This document shows, one piece after another, positions 1 through 7,258 of a DNA stretch of 52,231 bases. Made by a program: the position numbers and the translations under genes. The notes under the pieces were generated by a model. That model worked only from the letters and a program-made list of their open reading frames with translations. It was not told where the DNA came from and did no database searches. The stretch is from Deltaproteobacteria bacterium. Its GTDB lineage: Bacteria; Desulfobacterota; DSM-4660; Desulfatiglandales; Desulfatiglandaceae. Where the stretch lies: contig JAIPDI010000039.1 of NCBI GenBank assembly GCA_021737785.1, positions 1-52,231 on the forward strand, read 5' to 3'. Every line of letters starts with the position of its first letter. Positions within the stretch are counted from its first letter, which is position 1.

Positions 1-10
1 AGCCTGCTGT

Positions 11-136
11 GTTCTGATCCTGAATCTTTCTTTCAGGATCAGAACGAACCCATCAAGACCTCTTCGCGTTCTTTGCGCCTTCGCGGTTCACCAAAACTTC
101 TCCGCACGTTGCGTAGAAGTTACAGTCAAAGAGTCT
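11..136 (+). repeat. Dispersed intergenic repeat, copy 1, with 14-bp hairpin
   Basis: Non-coding stretch that recurs, in opposite orientation, at 6951-7126. It opens with a perfect 14-bp inverted repeat (GTTCTGATCCTGAA at 11-24 and its complement at 32-45, 7-nt loop), continues with a segment rich in TTCGCG and CTTCGCGG motifs, and runs into the thiolase stop codon at 135-137. The hairpin could terminate or stabilise thiolase transcripts arriving on the minus strand, but no T-run is evident on that side. The two-copy arrangement is seen directly; that it belongs to a mobile REP/MITE-like family is inference. Confidence 0.75.
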
Positions 137-1385
137 AAATCATTTCCAGGGCGCAGGCCATGGAGACGCCCCCGCCGCCGCAGAGAGTGGCCAGTCCCAA
201 CGACTTTTCTCTTTTTTTCAAGGCATAGAGCAGCGTGACCATGATGCGCACCCCGGTGGACCCGACCGGGTGACCCAGGCCGATTCCGGAGCCGTTCACA
301 TTGGTGATTTCCCGGTTGAGGCCCAGCTCCTTTTCACATCCCAGATACTGGGCCGCGAATGCCTCATTCAATTCGATGAGATCAAAATCGTCCAGCTTGA
401 GGTCCGGGTGTCGATCGAGAAGATTCCTGACCGCGGGGACGGGGCTCAAGCCCATGACCGAGGGATGACAGGCGCCCCGGCCGGTTGCCCGAATCCGCGC
501 CATCGGCTGGATTCCCAACTCATCTGCCTTGTCCGCGGACATGATGACCATGGCGCTGGAGCCGTCATTGATACCTGAGGAATTGCCCGCCGTGACCTTG
601 CCGGTCTTGGGGATGAAGGCCGGGGGCAACTTGGCCAGTTGCTCCATGGTCATTCCCGGACGGAAGTGTTCGTCCTTGTCAAATATAAGGGGCGGTTTTT
701 TCCTCTGAGGCACCTCCACCGGTACGATCTCATCCTTGAAATAACCCTCCAATGTCGCCCTTTCCGCGTTATTGTGACTGCGGAGGGCCACCTCGTCCAT
801 CTCTTCACGGCTGATATTGTGAAGCTGGGCCACGAATTCGGCGGTATGCCCCATGATATAGGGTTTACCCTTGAAGAGTTCCAGGGGCATCCCTTCTTTT
901 ACAGGACCTTCCTCGGGATGCGGCAGCAGATAGGACCCGCAGTGGAGGGCGTGAATCAAGGCATCTACAAAGACATGATCCTGAAGCCTGCAGCCCCAGC
1001 GGGCCCCGGGAACGGTATAGGCAACTCCGGACATATGCTCGGTGCCCCCGGCCAGGATAATGTCGGCCAAGCCCGCCTGGATCATGGCCATCCCTGAAAT
1101 CACGGCCTCCATGGCGGATGTGCACACCCGGTTGATGGTGACTGCGGTGACATGATCCGGTATGCCGGCCATCAAGGCGGCAACGCGGGCCACGTTGAGA
1201 GAGTCCGCGGGTTCCACACAGTTTCCGAATCGGACATCATCGATCATGTCGGGGGCGATTCCCGCCCGGGTAATGGCCTCTTTCATGCTGACGCTTCCGA
1301 TGACAGCCGCGTTCAGGTCTCGCAGGCTCCCGCCAAAGGCGCCGATTGCCGTTCTGCATGCAGAAACGATCACAACATCTTTCAT
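135..1385 (-). CDS. Thiolase (acetyl-CoA C-acyltransferase)
   Basis: Thiolytic cleavage of 3-ketoacyl-CoA (last step of beta-oxidation) or the reverse condensation of two acetyl-CoA, in the cytoplasm. All three catalytic elements of the family are visible: nucleophilic Cys88 in NRVCTSAM, His372 in GLGHPVGSTG, and Cys402 in the C-terminal CGGGG segment. At 416 residues it is somewhat longer than the usual 390 or so. The ATG is preceded by AAGGAG, which fixes the start. It lies 179 bp downstream of the ETF-beta gene on the same strand, so both may serve acyl-CoA oxidation. Degradative or biosynthetic direction cannot be decided from sequence. Confidence 0.93.
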   Translation of the reverse strand: MKDVVIVSACRTAIGAFGGSLRDLNAAVIGSVSMKEAITRAGIAPDMIDDVRFGNCVEPADSLNVARVAALMAGIPDHVTAVTINRVCTSAMEAVISGMAMIQAGLADIILAGGTEHMSGVAYTVPGARWGCRLQDHVFVDALIHALHCGSYLLPHPEEGPVKEGMPLELFKGKPYIMGHTAEFVAQLHNISREEMDEVALRSHNNAERATLEGYFKDEIVPVEVPQRKKPPLIFDKDEHFRPGMTMEQLAKLPPAFIPKTGKVTAGNSSGINDGSSAMVIMSADKADELGIQPMARIRATGRGACHPSVMGLSPVPAVRNLLDRHPDLKLDDFDLIELNEAFAAQYLGCEKELGLNREITNVNGSGIGLGHPVGSTGVRIMVTLLYALKKREKSLGLATLCGGGGVSMACALEMI

Positions 1386-1564
1386 AGTTGACTCCTTCGC
1401 TTTGAGATTGAGGAATTCAGGGGTTGAGGAATTCAGGAATTGAGGATTCAGCGTGTCGCTGGGTTTCGTTTCACCCTGCCCGACCTACCCGCTCATCCTT
1501 CCAAATCGTCCAACTCATTCAACCATCCGGCATCCACCCATCCAATCGTCCAAATCATCCGGCA

Positions 1565-2356
1565 TCAAATGAGCCTGTTCTCCTTCAACCGGCCCATCAG
1601 ACTCTCCACGGCTGTTTTTGCATCTCCTTCCAAAATTTCCCCTTCTCTCTTGAACTTGGGGGAAAAGGTCCTGATGACATGGGTTAAAGAACCCTCGAGT
1701 CCCACATCGCGCGTCTGCACGCCGATATCCGCGGCATTCCACAGGGTGATGGGCGCTTTTTCCTGACATGCCGCGATCAGTTCCCCGACCCTCGGATAAC
1801 GGGGCGTGTTGAGTTCGCCGATTACTGTAATGAGCGCCGGAAGGGTGCACTGAACACGCTCATATCCGTCTTCAAGCCGCCGCTTTACGATTATATTTTT
1901 TTTCTTTGTCTCCTCGATCCCGCATACATACGAAACATGGGGGATGCCGAGATATTCAGCCACCTGAGGCCCGATCTGGGCCGTATCCCCGTCAATGGCC
2001 TGGCGACCGCACAGGATCAGGTCGTATCCGTCCATTTTTTCAATGGCCTTTCCCAGGGTAAAAGAGGTTGCCCACGTATCCGCCCCTGCAAATGCCCTGT
2101 CGGACAGGAGTATCCCCTTGTCCGCCCCCATTCCGAGCGCCTCCGATACGGCGTCAATGGCCTGAGGCGGACCCATGGAGACGGCGGTCACCTTTCCGCC
2201 CAGGTCTTCTTTCAGGAGGATGGCTGCCTCAAGGGCGTGCTTGTCGTCGGGGTTGATGATGCTTTCAATCCCTTCCCTGATCAGGTTTCCGGTCTTGGGG
2301 TCCAGCTTGACCTCTGTGGTGTCGGGAACCTGTTTGATCAATACAATGATATTCAT
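1565..2356 (-). CDS. etfB: Electron transfer flavoprotein beta subunit
   Basis: Small subunit of ETF, which takes electrons from acyl-CoA dehydrogenases and passes them to the quinone pool or to bifurcating partners. The 263-residue protein has the family start (NIIVLIKQVPDT), the NPDDKHALEAA stretch at 35-45 and the ETF-beta signature at 116-136 (CGRQAIDGDTAQIGP...). GGGGAGG upstream of the ATG supports the start. Its normal partner etfA is not directly downstream; a thiolase follows instead. The alpha subunit may lie outside the window or be supplied in trans. Whether it is a bifurcating type cannot be told from this subunit alone. Confidence 0.93.
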   Translation of the reverse strand: MNIIVLIKQVPDTTEVKLDPKTGNLIREGIESIINPDDKHALEAAILLKEDLGGKVTAVSMGPPQAIDAVSEALGMGADKGILLSDRAFAGADTWATSFTLGKAIEKMDGYDLILCGRQAIDGDTAQIGPQVAEYLGIPHVSYVCGIEETKKKNIIVKRRLEDGYERVQCTLPALITVIGELNTPRYPRVGELIAACQEKAPITLWNAADIGVQTRDVGLEGSLTHVIRTFSPKFKREGEILEGDAKTAVESLMGRLKENRLI

Positions 2357-2535
2357 AACTGGCGCCTCCCCCTGAATTTCGGGCTCCGGGAACCGGGATC
2401 CCGGGAAACTTACCGCGAAAAGAGCCGATGGGCGGTTATCGGTTACGTGTTTCCGGTTTTCGGGTGTCGGTTCGAGGGCTTTCGGATGACAATTGACGGA
2501 TAACGGATAGCCCTTTCCTCAGATTACAGACATGT

Positions 2536-2552
2536 TTGTGTACTGTATACAA
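2536..2552. promoter_or_regulatory. Candidate operator: 17-bp near-palindrome upstream of etfB
   Basis: TTGTGTACTGTATACAA is palindromic apart from the centre and two mismatched pairs and contains the perfect 8-mer TGTATACA (2544-2551). It lies about 180 bp upstream of etfB and just past the end of mltG. GntR/FadR-type regulators often bind TTGT(N)ACAA-like sites, so an acyl-CoA-responsive operator is possible. No regulator gene is adjacent, and the assignment is weak. Confidence 0.25.
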
Positions 2553-2570
2553 GGAGCCCTGTCAAGAAAT

Positions 2571-3596
2571 TTATCCGTCCTTTCTGTGACCCTTCTTCTG
2601 ATAGGTATTGACTGCCCTGTTATGTTCCGACAAGGTCCTGGAAAACTGATGGGTGCCGTCGTTTTTGGATACAAAATAGAGATATGCTGTTTCGGCTGGA
2701 AAAAGCACGGCGTGAATCGACGCCCTTCCGGGGGAGGCGATGGGGCCCGGCGGCAGACCTCGGATAACATAGGTATTGTAGGGGGTGGATTGGGTCAGGT
2801 CCTTTTTCGTGAGGTTTCCGTTGAAGTTCCTGATGCCATAGATGACGGTCGGATCACTTTCGAGACGCATCCCCTTTTTCAGTCGATTCAAAAAAACACT
2901 CGCAATGATGGGACGTTCTTCGCCCATCCCGGTCTCTTTTTCAACTACAGATGCCAGGGTAATGATCTGTTCCAGGGTCATGTCCGATGCCTCTATTTCC
3001 TCTTGCAGTGAAGAAATGATCTCAAAGAACCGTTTCACCATGACATCGATGATGGATAATGGCGGCCAACCCCGGGAAAACCGGTAGGTATCAGGGTAAA
3101 GATATCCTTCGAGGCTGGGGCCGGTGAGGCCGTATTCCCGGGCGATAACCGGGTCTGTTGCAAGGGCCGTGAATTCCGTCCTGTCTGCCAGCCCCTTTTT
3201 CTCCAGTTCTTGCGCAATCTGCGTAATGTCAAACCCCTCGGGGATGGTCACGGAATATGTGAGGACCATCCCCTTGCTTAAAATATCGAGGATCTTTAGC
3301 GGCGGCATGTTGCTGTTGAGTCTGTATTCACCGACCTTTATGCCGGCCCCGTAACCTGTAATCCTGCACCACAACAGGAGGATGGTTTTATTGGAGATGA
3401 TCTCTTTTTTCTCAAGGCCGTCCGCAACCTCCCTCAGGGTTGCGCCTTCACGCACCAGAAAGACATGATCCGGCATCCCTGTCTTGGCGGGATGAACCAG
3501 GTAATGATAAAATGCAACGGAGACCAGGAGGCTGATAAAGACCAAGAGGATGAAACCGATGAAAATGCCCCGTTTGGCATGAATGGAAATAGACAT
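2571..3596 (-). CDS. mltG: Endolytic murein transglycosylase MltG (YceG-like)
   Basis: Inner-membrane lytic transglycosylase that cleaves nascent glycan strands and helps end peptidoglycan polymerisation. A single N-terminal membrane anchor lies at residues 10-30, followed by a LysM-like region (about 43-110) and the YceG catalytic domain. Glu219 in the ASVVEKETG motif matches the catalytic glutamate (E218 of E. coli YceG), and the family motif ESDPTVIYG lies at 246-254. Length, 341 residues, is normal. No clear Shine-Dalgarno sequence precedes the chosen ATG, so the start is less certain than the identity. Confidence 0.92.
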   Translation of the reverse strand: MSISIHAKRGIFIGFILLVFISLLVSVAFYHYLVHPAKTGMPDHVFLVREGATLREVADGLEKKEIISNKTILLLWCRITGYGAGIKVGEYRLNSNMPPLKILDILSKGMVLTYSVTIPEGFDITQIAQELEKKGLADRTEFTALATDPVIAREYGLTGPSLEGYLYPDTYRFSRGWPPLSIIDVMVKRFFEIISSLQEEIEASDMTLEQIITLASVVEKETGMGEERPIIASVFLNRLKKGMRLESDPTVIYGIRNFNGNLTKKDLTQSTPYNTYVIRGLPPGPIASPGRASIHAVLFPAETAYLYFVSKNDGTHQFSRTLSEHNRAVNTYQKKGHRKDG

Positions 3597-3925
3597 AATG
3601 GAATTTGGGAGCGCCCGATTCGGAAAATATTAACCCTGTCCGCGATAAGAACGTCTTTCCTTCAGGGCTTTCCACACCATGTGATGGTGCAGGATAAGCC
3701 TTGGTTTACATCTGTTTTGTAGCATTATCGTGCCTCAAGATCAAGCAGATAGATGTCCCGGGGGGAATCTCATGAGCCGGGTGAAGGGACTTTTCAGATT
3801 TCCGAGAACGGGTTTCAAATCCGCTGAAAAATCGGGTATACTATCGTATGGATTTGACATACAGTTGCCAACGTATCAAGTGTGATGTCACCGGTTAACA
3901 AAGGATTTGCATAAGGAGGTGCAAT
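3597..3925. other. Divergent intergenic region, mltG / membrane protein
   Basis: 329 bp between two divergent genes. A TATACT hexamer at 3837-3842 and a TTGACA hexamer at 3854-3859 could be parts of sigma-70 promoters for the rightward gene, but neither has a well-spaced partner. AAGGAGG just before 3926 is the ribosome binding site of the next gene. No RNA gene or repeat is evident. Confidence 0.4.
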
Positions 3926-4594
3926 ATGGAAGATGCTGAGGTCAAGTTCGGTGAGTGGATCGAAAACGGATTCAGGCTGTATAAGGAAAACTTTGCCACG
4001 TTGGTTTTAGCCTCCCTGATTGCCGTTGTTCTCAGCGCAGTCACCGTGGGAGTCCTGGCCGGTCCGATGGCAGCGGGCGTCCTTCTTATTACCCTCGGAC
4101 TGATTGACAAAAAGGATCCCGGACCGGAGGTGGGGACCCTGTTCAGGGGGTTTGACTATTTCCTGAATTCTTTTCTCTTTATGATCGTATGGGGAATCGC
4201 CTTGTTTGTGGTGTCCCTGATTGTGGGTCTGGTCCCCTGTATGGGGCAGCTCGCCTCTCTGTTCGTGGTCTTTGTCGCCCATGCCCTCCTCATGTTCGGC
4301 ATGTTTCTTATCGTGGACAGGCGGATGGAATTCTGGCCCGCCTCTTTGGAGAGCTTTAACAAGGTCAAACCCAGTTTCTGGCCTTTTTTGGGGTTTGCAG
4401 TTGTTTCGAATCTCATCGGGAGTATCGGCGCCATCGCCTGCGGCATCGGCGTGGTTTTCACCCTCCCGATCCAGGCCTGCATCCTGACAGTTGCCTATCG
4501 GGATTTATTTGGAAAAAATGGGCACGGCGATGTGGTGTTGAAAGATCCGAATGAGGGCGACAACCCGGTTGTTGAGCCGATCCAGCCTGTATAG
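3926..4594 (+). CDS. Polytopic membrane protein of unknown function
   Basis: 222 residues with an amphipathic N-terminal segment (FGEWIENGFRLYKENFATL) and about five hydrophobic segments at roughly 24-55, 80-100, 100-125, 150-170 and 170-195. The N-terminal 'long helix then glycine-rich hydrophobic pair' resembles DUF975/YciC-type inner-membrane proteins, but no catalytic motif is visible. A strong AAGGAGG site sets the start. The next membrane protein begins 15 bp downstream, suggesting a two-gene operon. Function unknown. Confidence 0.75.
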   Translation: MEDAEVKFGEWIENGFRLYKENFATLVLASLIAVVLSAVTVGVLAGPMAAGVLLITLGLIDKKDPGPEVGTLFRGFDYFLNSFLFMIVWGIALFVVSLIVGLVPCMGQLASLFVVFVAHALLMFGMFLIVDRRMEFWPASLESFNKVKPSFWPFLGFAVVSNLIGSIGAIACGIGVVFTLPIQACILTVAYRDLFGKNGHGDVVLKDPNEGDNPVVEPIQPV

Positions 4595-4609
4595 GGTCTG
4601 TCTCAATCG

Positions 4610-5104
4610 ATGGAAATTACACGGATACCTCGGGCTGAGGCAACAGGTGAGGGAAGAGGGAAGGGAAGCCGGGACCGGGTCTCCCGCTTATCGTGGACTC
4701 GGACTGATTCCTACTGGGAGGTGGTATGCGCGCACCTCCCGCTGGCTATTGTCACGGGGATCGCATTGATGCTGCCCCACGCGGTTTCGTGCGACGATCT
4801 TCCTCTGATACCCTGCACCTTTCTGACCCTCACCGGGTATCCCTGTCCATTCTGCGGCCTGACCCGGTCGTTCTGGGCGATTGCCCATGGAGACTGGGCC
4901 TTCGCTCTTCATAATGCGCCGATATCCTGTCTGATATATGTCGCGACCGCCCTCCTCTTTTCCTGGCATCTGACCGCGCTTATCACAGGCCTCAGGATCA
5001 GGAGCAGCCTGTTTTGTCTGCTGACATCTCCCCTTTTTGTCTGGCTCATGGTTTCGTTGGCAATCTCAAACTGGGCATACAGGCTCTTCTGGGGTTTTGA
5101 ATAG
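4610..5104 (+). CDS. DUF2752-type small membrane protein
   Basis: 164-residue membrane protein with the DUF2752 hallmark CPFCGLTRS followed by alternating hydrophobic segments and the HNAPIS stretch that usually reads N-P in this family. The CxxCG motif may bind a metal or form a disulfide; the family's role is unknown. It starts 15 bp after the preceding membrane protein gene with no obvious Shine-Dalgarno, consistent with translational coupling. About 40 polar N-terminal residues precede the first hydrophobic segment, so an internal GTG start near 4718 (after GGGAG) cannot be excluded. Confidence 0.75.
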   Translation: MEITRIPRAEATGEGRGKGSRDRVSRLSWTRTDSYWEVVCAHLPLAIVTGIALMLPHAVSCDDLPLIPCTFLTLTGYPCPFCGLTRSFWAIAHGDWAFALHNAPISCLIYVATALLFSWHLTALITGLRIRSSLFCLLTSPLFVWLMVSLAISNWAYRLFWGFE

Positions 5105-5138
5105 TCGGACGGGGGATGTTCGGTTGCCCATGGTTCTC

Positions 5139-5411
5139 TCAGCCTCCGGCCAGCATGACCGTCAGGTGAATCTCATCCCCGTCCGAGACCTTTTTTTTCA
5201 GTTCATCGGGATAGGCGCTCTTGGCATTAATGTATATTTCAATATTGCGGCGCAGTTTTCCTTTGGGGTCGAAAAGCGCCTCCTCCATGGCGGGGAATCG
5301 CCGGATCAGGTGAGCGAGGCAGGCCTCTACAGAGGTCCCCTCCACCTCCACCACCTCCAAGTTATCGGTATGCGGACGGTGGGTTTTGTGAACGTATATG
5401 CTGACGGACAA
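5139..5411 (-). CDS. MoaD/ThiS-like beta-grasp protein ending in Gly-Gly, TTG start
   Basis: 90-residue ubiquitin-like sulfur-carrier candidate. The C-terminus (GDEIHLTVMLAGG) is the family signature: a GDE turn followed by a strand and a terminal Gly-Gly that would be adenylated and thiocarboxylated by an E1-like partner. The start is TTG at 5411, spaced 6 nt from AAGGAG; the nearby ATG (5416) is out of frame and only 1 nt from that site. It is divergent, 57 bp away, from the radical-SAM-like gene. No ThiF/MoeB-type enzyme is in the window, so the substrate pathway (molybdopterin, tungstopterin, thiazole or other) is unknown. Confidence 0.82.
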   Translation of the reverse strand: MSVSIYVHKTHRPHTDNLEVVEVEGTSVEACLAHLIRRFPAMEEALFDPKGKLRRNIEIYINAKSAYPDELKKKVSDGDEIHLTVMLAGG

Positions 5412-5468
5412 ATCATACTCCTTTCGTAACCATTTACGGGTTCAAAGGTTGAGAGGTCTGAGTCTGAT

Positions 5469-6884
5469 ATGAAATACCAAAATATAAAAAAGATGGTCAT
5501 TATCGCCAGCTATTTCAAGGGGGAGACCTATGGTTTGCTGGGTCCTCAGATGGCCGCCACGGTTATCCAGGAGAACGCCTCCTGTGAATGCATTGTGGTG
5601 GGCGTGGCGCGGGAGGACACCTCCGCAGCCCTTAAAGAGTCTCTGGCAGCGTATTTCGGGGAGGAAAGAGCGGTGATCGGTTTTTCTTCCCTGAGCGCCA
5701 GGCCCGACCTCTTCGCTCTTGCCGGGGAACTCAAAGATGAAGGGGCCTTTACCCTCCTGGCGGGGCCCCAGGCGGATGTGGATTATATGGGAGAAGTCCG
5801 GCACGATGCCTGGCCCCATCGCTTCAAAGGGGTGTCAGACAGCTTTTCCCTTGCCCTCCACGGACCGGCGGAACAGGCAACTGACCTTCTGAAGGATCCG
5901 GACCGGGGGCATCGGCAACAGATCTCCGGTCTTCTTGTTTCAAACGGCGCGAAGGGTGTGATTCATCATCCCAGGAAATCGTGGGATGAACGGTTCCTGG
6001 GCAGGGTCAACTGGGACAATATCTACAGGGTGGAAGGGGGGACGTTTGTCCCCCACAGGATCCGTACGGGGCAAGTGCTCCAGCAGATCGGATGCCCCCA
6101 CGCAGCCAGGGAGAGATGGGTGGAGATCGACTGGCCGCAAACCCTGGCCCGGCGAAACAGGCAAGCGGTCAGAATTCTCTTGAAGGGGTGCAGTTTCTGC
6201 GATGTGGCCGTGGACAAGGGTTTTTATGGGGCGCTTCGATTGGGGACGGTCCTCAATCAGATCCGATGTCTGCCCCAAGGACCCGATGGGAGAAAGATAC
6301 CCTTTGAATTGATTAACGAGAACGCACTTCCAAGTCTTCCGCGGTTATTACAGGAGGCGGCAGAGACAGGACTCAGGCTCTCGCAGATCAACCTTACCCT
6401 TCGTGCCGACTGGTTCTTAAGGGGAGAGCACAGCTTGCGGGAGGCCCTGGGCCTGGCCAGGACTATGGGAATGCGCATCCTCCTCGCCTCGGTAGGTTTT
6501 GAATCCTTTGTTGATGCCATATTGCGAAACCTTAACAAGGGGCTTCGTGTGGAAACCAATCTGGAGGCGATTGCCCTGATGCGCCGGCTCAAGGAGGAAT
6601 TCCCGGATGAATGGGGGTATGCCAGAGGGGAGGGGGCCATACACGGATTCATTCATCCCACCCCGTGGGACACGGACGAGACCCGAACGAACATCCAAAA
6701 TGTCATCGAAAACCATGGCCTGGCCGCGGACATCCTTCCGGATCACAGCATCCCCCTCATCATCCATCATGCCTCAGGCCTGGGCGACTGGATTCGGGAA
6801 GTAGAGAGGAGGGAGGGGATTCAATACCCCCGGCTCGGCGCAATCATCGAATGGTGGCAGGAGATGGAAGAGGGTTCTGGTTGA
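5469..6884 (+). CDS. B12-type radical-SAM-like protein with incomplete cluster motif
   Basis: 471 residues laid out like B12-binding radical SAM proteins: an N-terminal Rossmann-like half (about 8-120, LLGPQMAATVIQEN) and a C-terminal barrel with SVGFESFVDAIL and NLNKGLRVETNLEAI, typical of the radical SAM core. The cluster region reads LLKGCSFCDVA with Cys241 and Cys244, but position 237, where the first Cys of CX3CX2C should be, is Leu. The B12 DxHxxG motif is also absent. It may use another cysteine (GCPHAA, about 46 residues upstream), be a divergent cluster family, or be inactive. Divergent from a MoaD-like gene. Confidence 0.6.
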   Translation: MKYQNIKKMVIIASYFKGETYGLLGPQMAATVIQENASCECIVVGVAREDTSAALKESLAAYFGEERAVIGFSSLSARPDLFALAGELKDEGAFTLLAGPQADVDYMGEVRHDAWPHRFKGVSDSFSLALHGPAEQATDLLKDPDRGHRQQISGLLVSNGAKGVIHHPRKSWDERFLGRVNWDNIYRVEGGTFVPHRIRTGQVLQQIGCPHAARERWVEIDWPQTLARRNRQAVRILLKGCSFCDVAVDKGFYGALRLGTVLNQIRCLPQGPDGRKIPFELINENALPSLPRLLQEAAETGLRLSQINLTLRADWFLRGEHSLREALGLARTMGMRILLASVGFESFVDAILRNLNKGLRVETNLEAIALMRRLKEEFPDEWGYARGEGAIHGFIHPTPWDTDETRTNIQNVIENHGLAADILPDHSIPLIIHHASGLGDWIREVERREGIQYPRLGAIIEWWQEMEEGSG

Positions 6885-6950
6885 CGCTGTATTTTGAATC
6901 TGCTAAAGGAGGGCCTATTTGTAAACCAGAAGAGCGATGACTCGCACAAT

Positions 6951-7126
6951 AGAATCTTTGACTGCAACTTCTGCGCAATTTGAGGAGAAGTTTTGTTGAA
7001 CCGCCAAGATCCGAAGGACGCGAAGAAGTCTTGATGGGTTCCTTCTGATCCTGGAAGAAAGACCCTAGTGAAATGCGCTTCGCTGTCATTTGCATGAATT
7101 TCACGAGACAGGTTCAGGATCAGAAC
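6951..7126 (-). repeat. Dispersed intergenic repeat, copy 2, with 51-bp hairpin insert
   Basis: Read on the minus strand this matches 11-136 over nearly its whole length, with about 10-15% substitutions. The hairpin loop of copy 1 is replaced here by about 51 extra bases (7062-7112), which contain their own inverted repeat (GTGAAAT 7068-7074 / ATTTCAC 7098-7104). The two copies bracket a block of genes from the thiolase to the radical-SAM-like gene in inverted orientation. Confidence 0.75.
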
Positions 7127-7222
7127 AGACCAAGCCCTGCCGGGCGGTAGTCCGTTGTCGGTAATCGCCTGTGGACAAAAAAAGCTTTGTGTCTTGGTGG
7201 CTTTGTGTGAAAATTTTTGGTT

Positions 7223-7238
7223 GCGGCCGTCAGGCCGC
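7223..7238. repeat. REP-like hairpin just upstream of a ribosome binding site
   Basis: GCGGCC-GTCA-GGCCGC: perfect 6-bp stem with a GTCA tetraloop, 3 nt before the GGGAGGAGG ribosome binding site of the HADH/ECH gene. The stem-loop type (GC stem, GTCA/TGAC loop) is the same as the second hairpin of the element at 14564-14624. It could affect translation initiation. The rest of 6885-7258 is non-coding repeat sequence, including a CTTTGTGT-rich stretch at about 7180-7208. Confidence 0.5.
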
Positions 7239-7258
7239 CTTGGGAGGAGGAATTGAGT

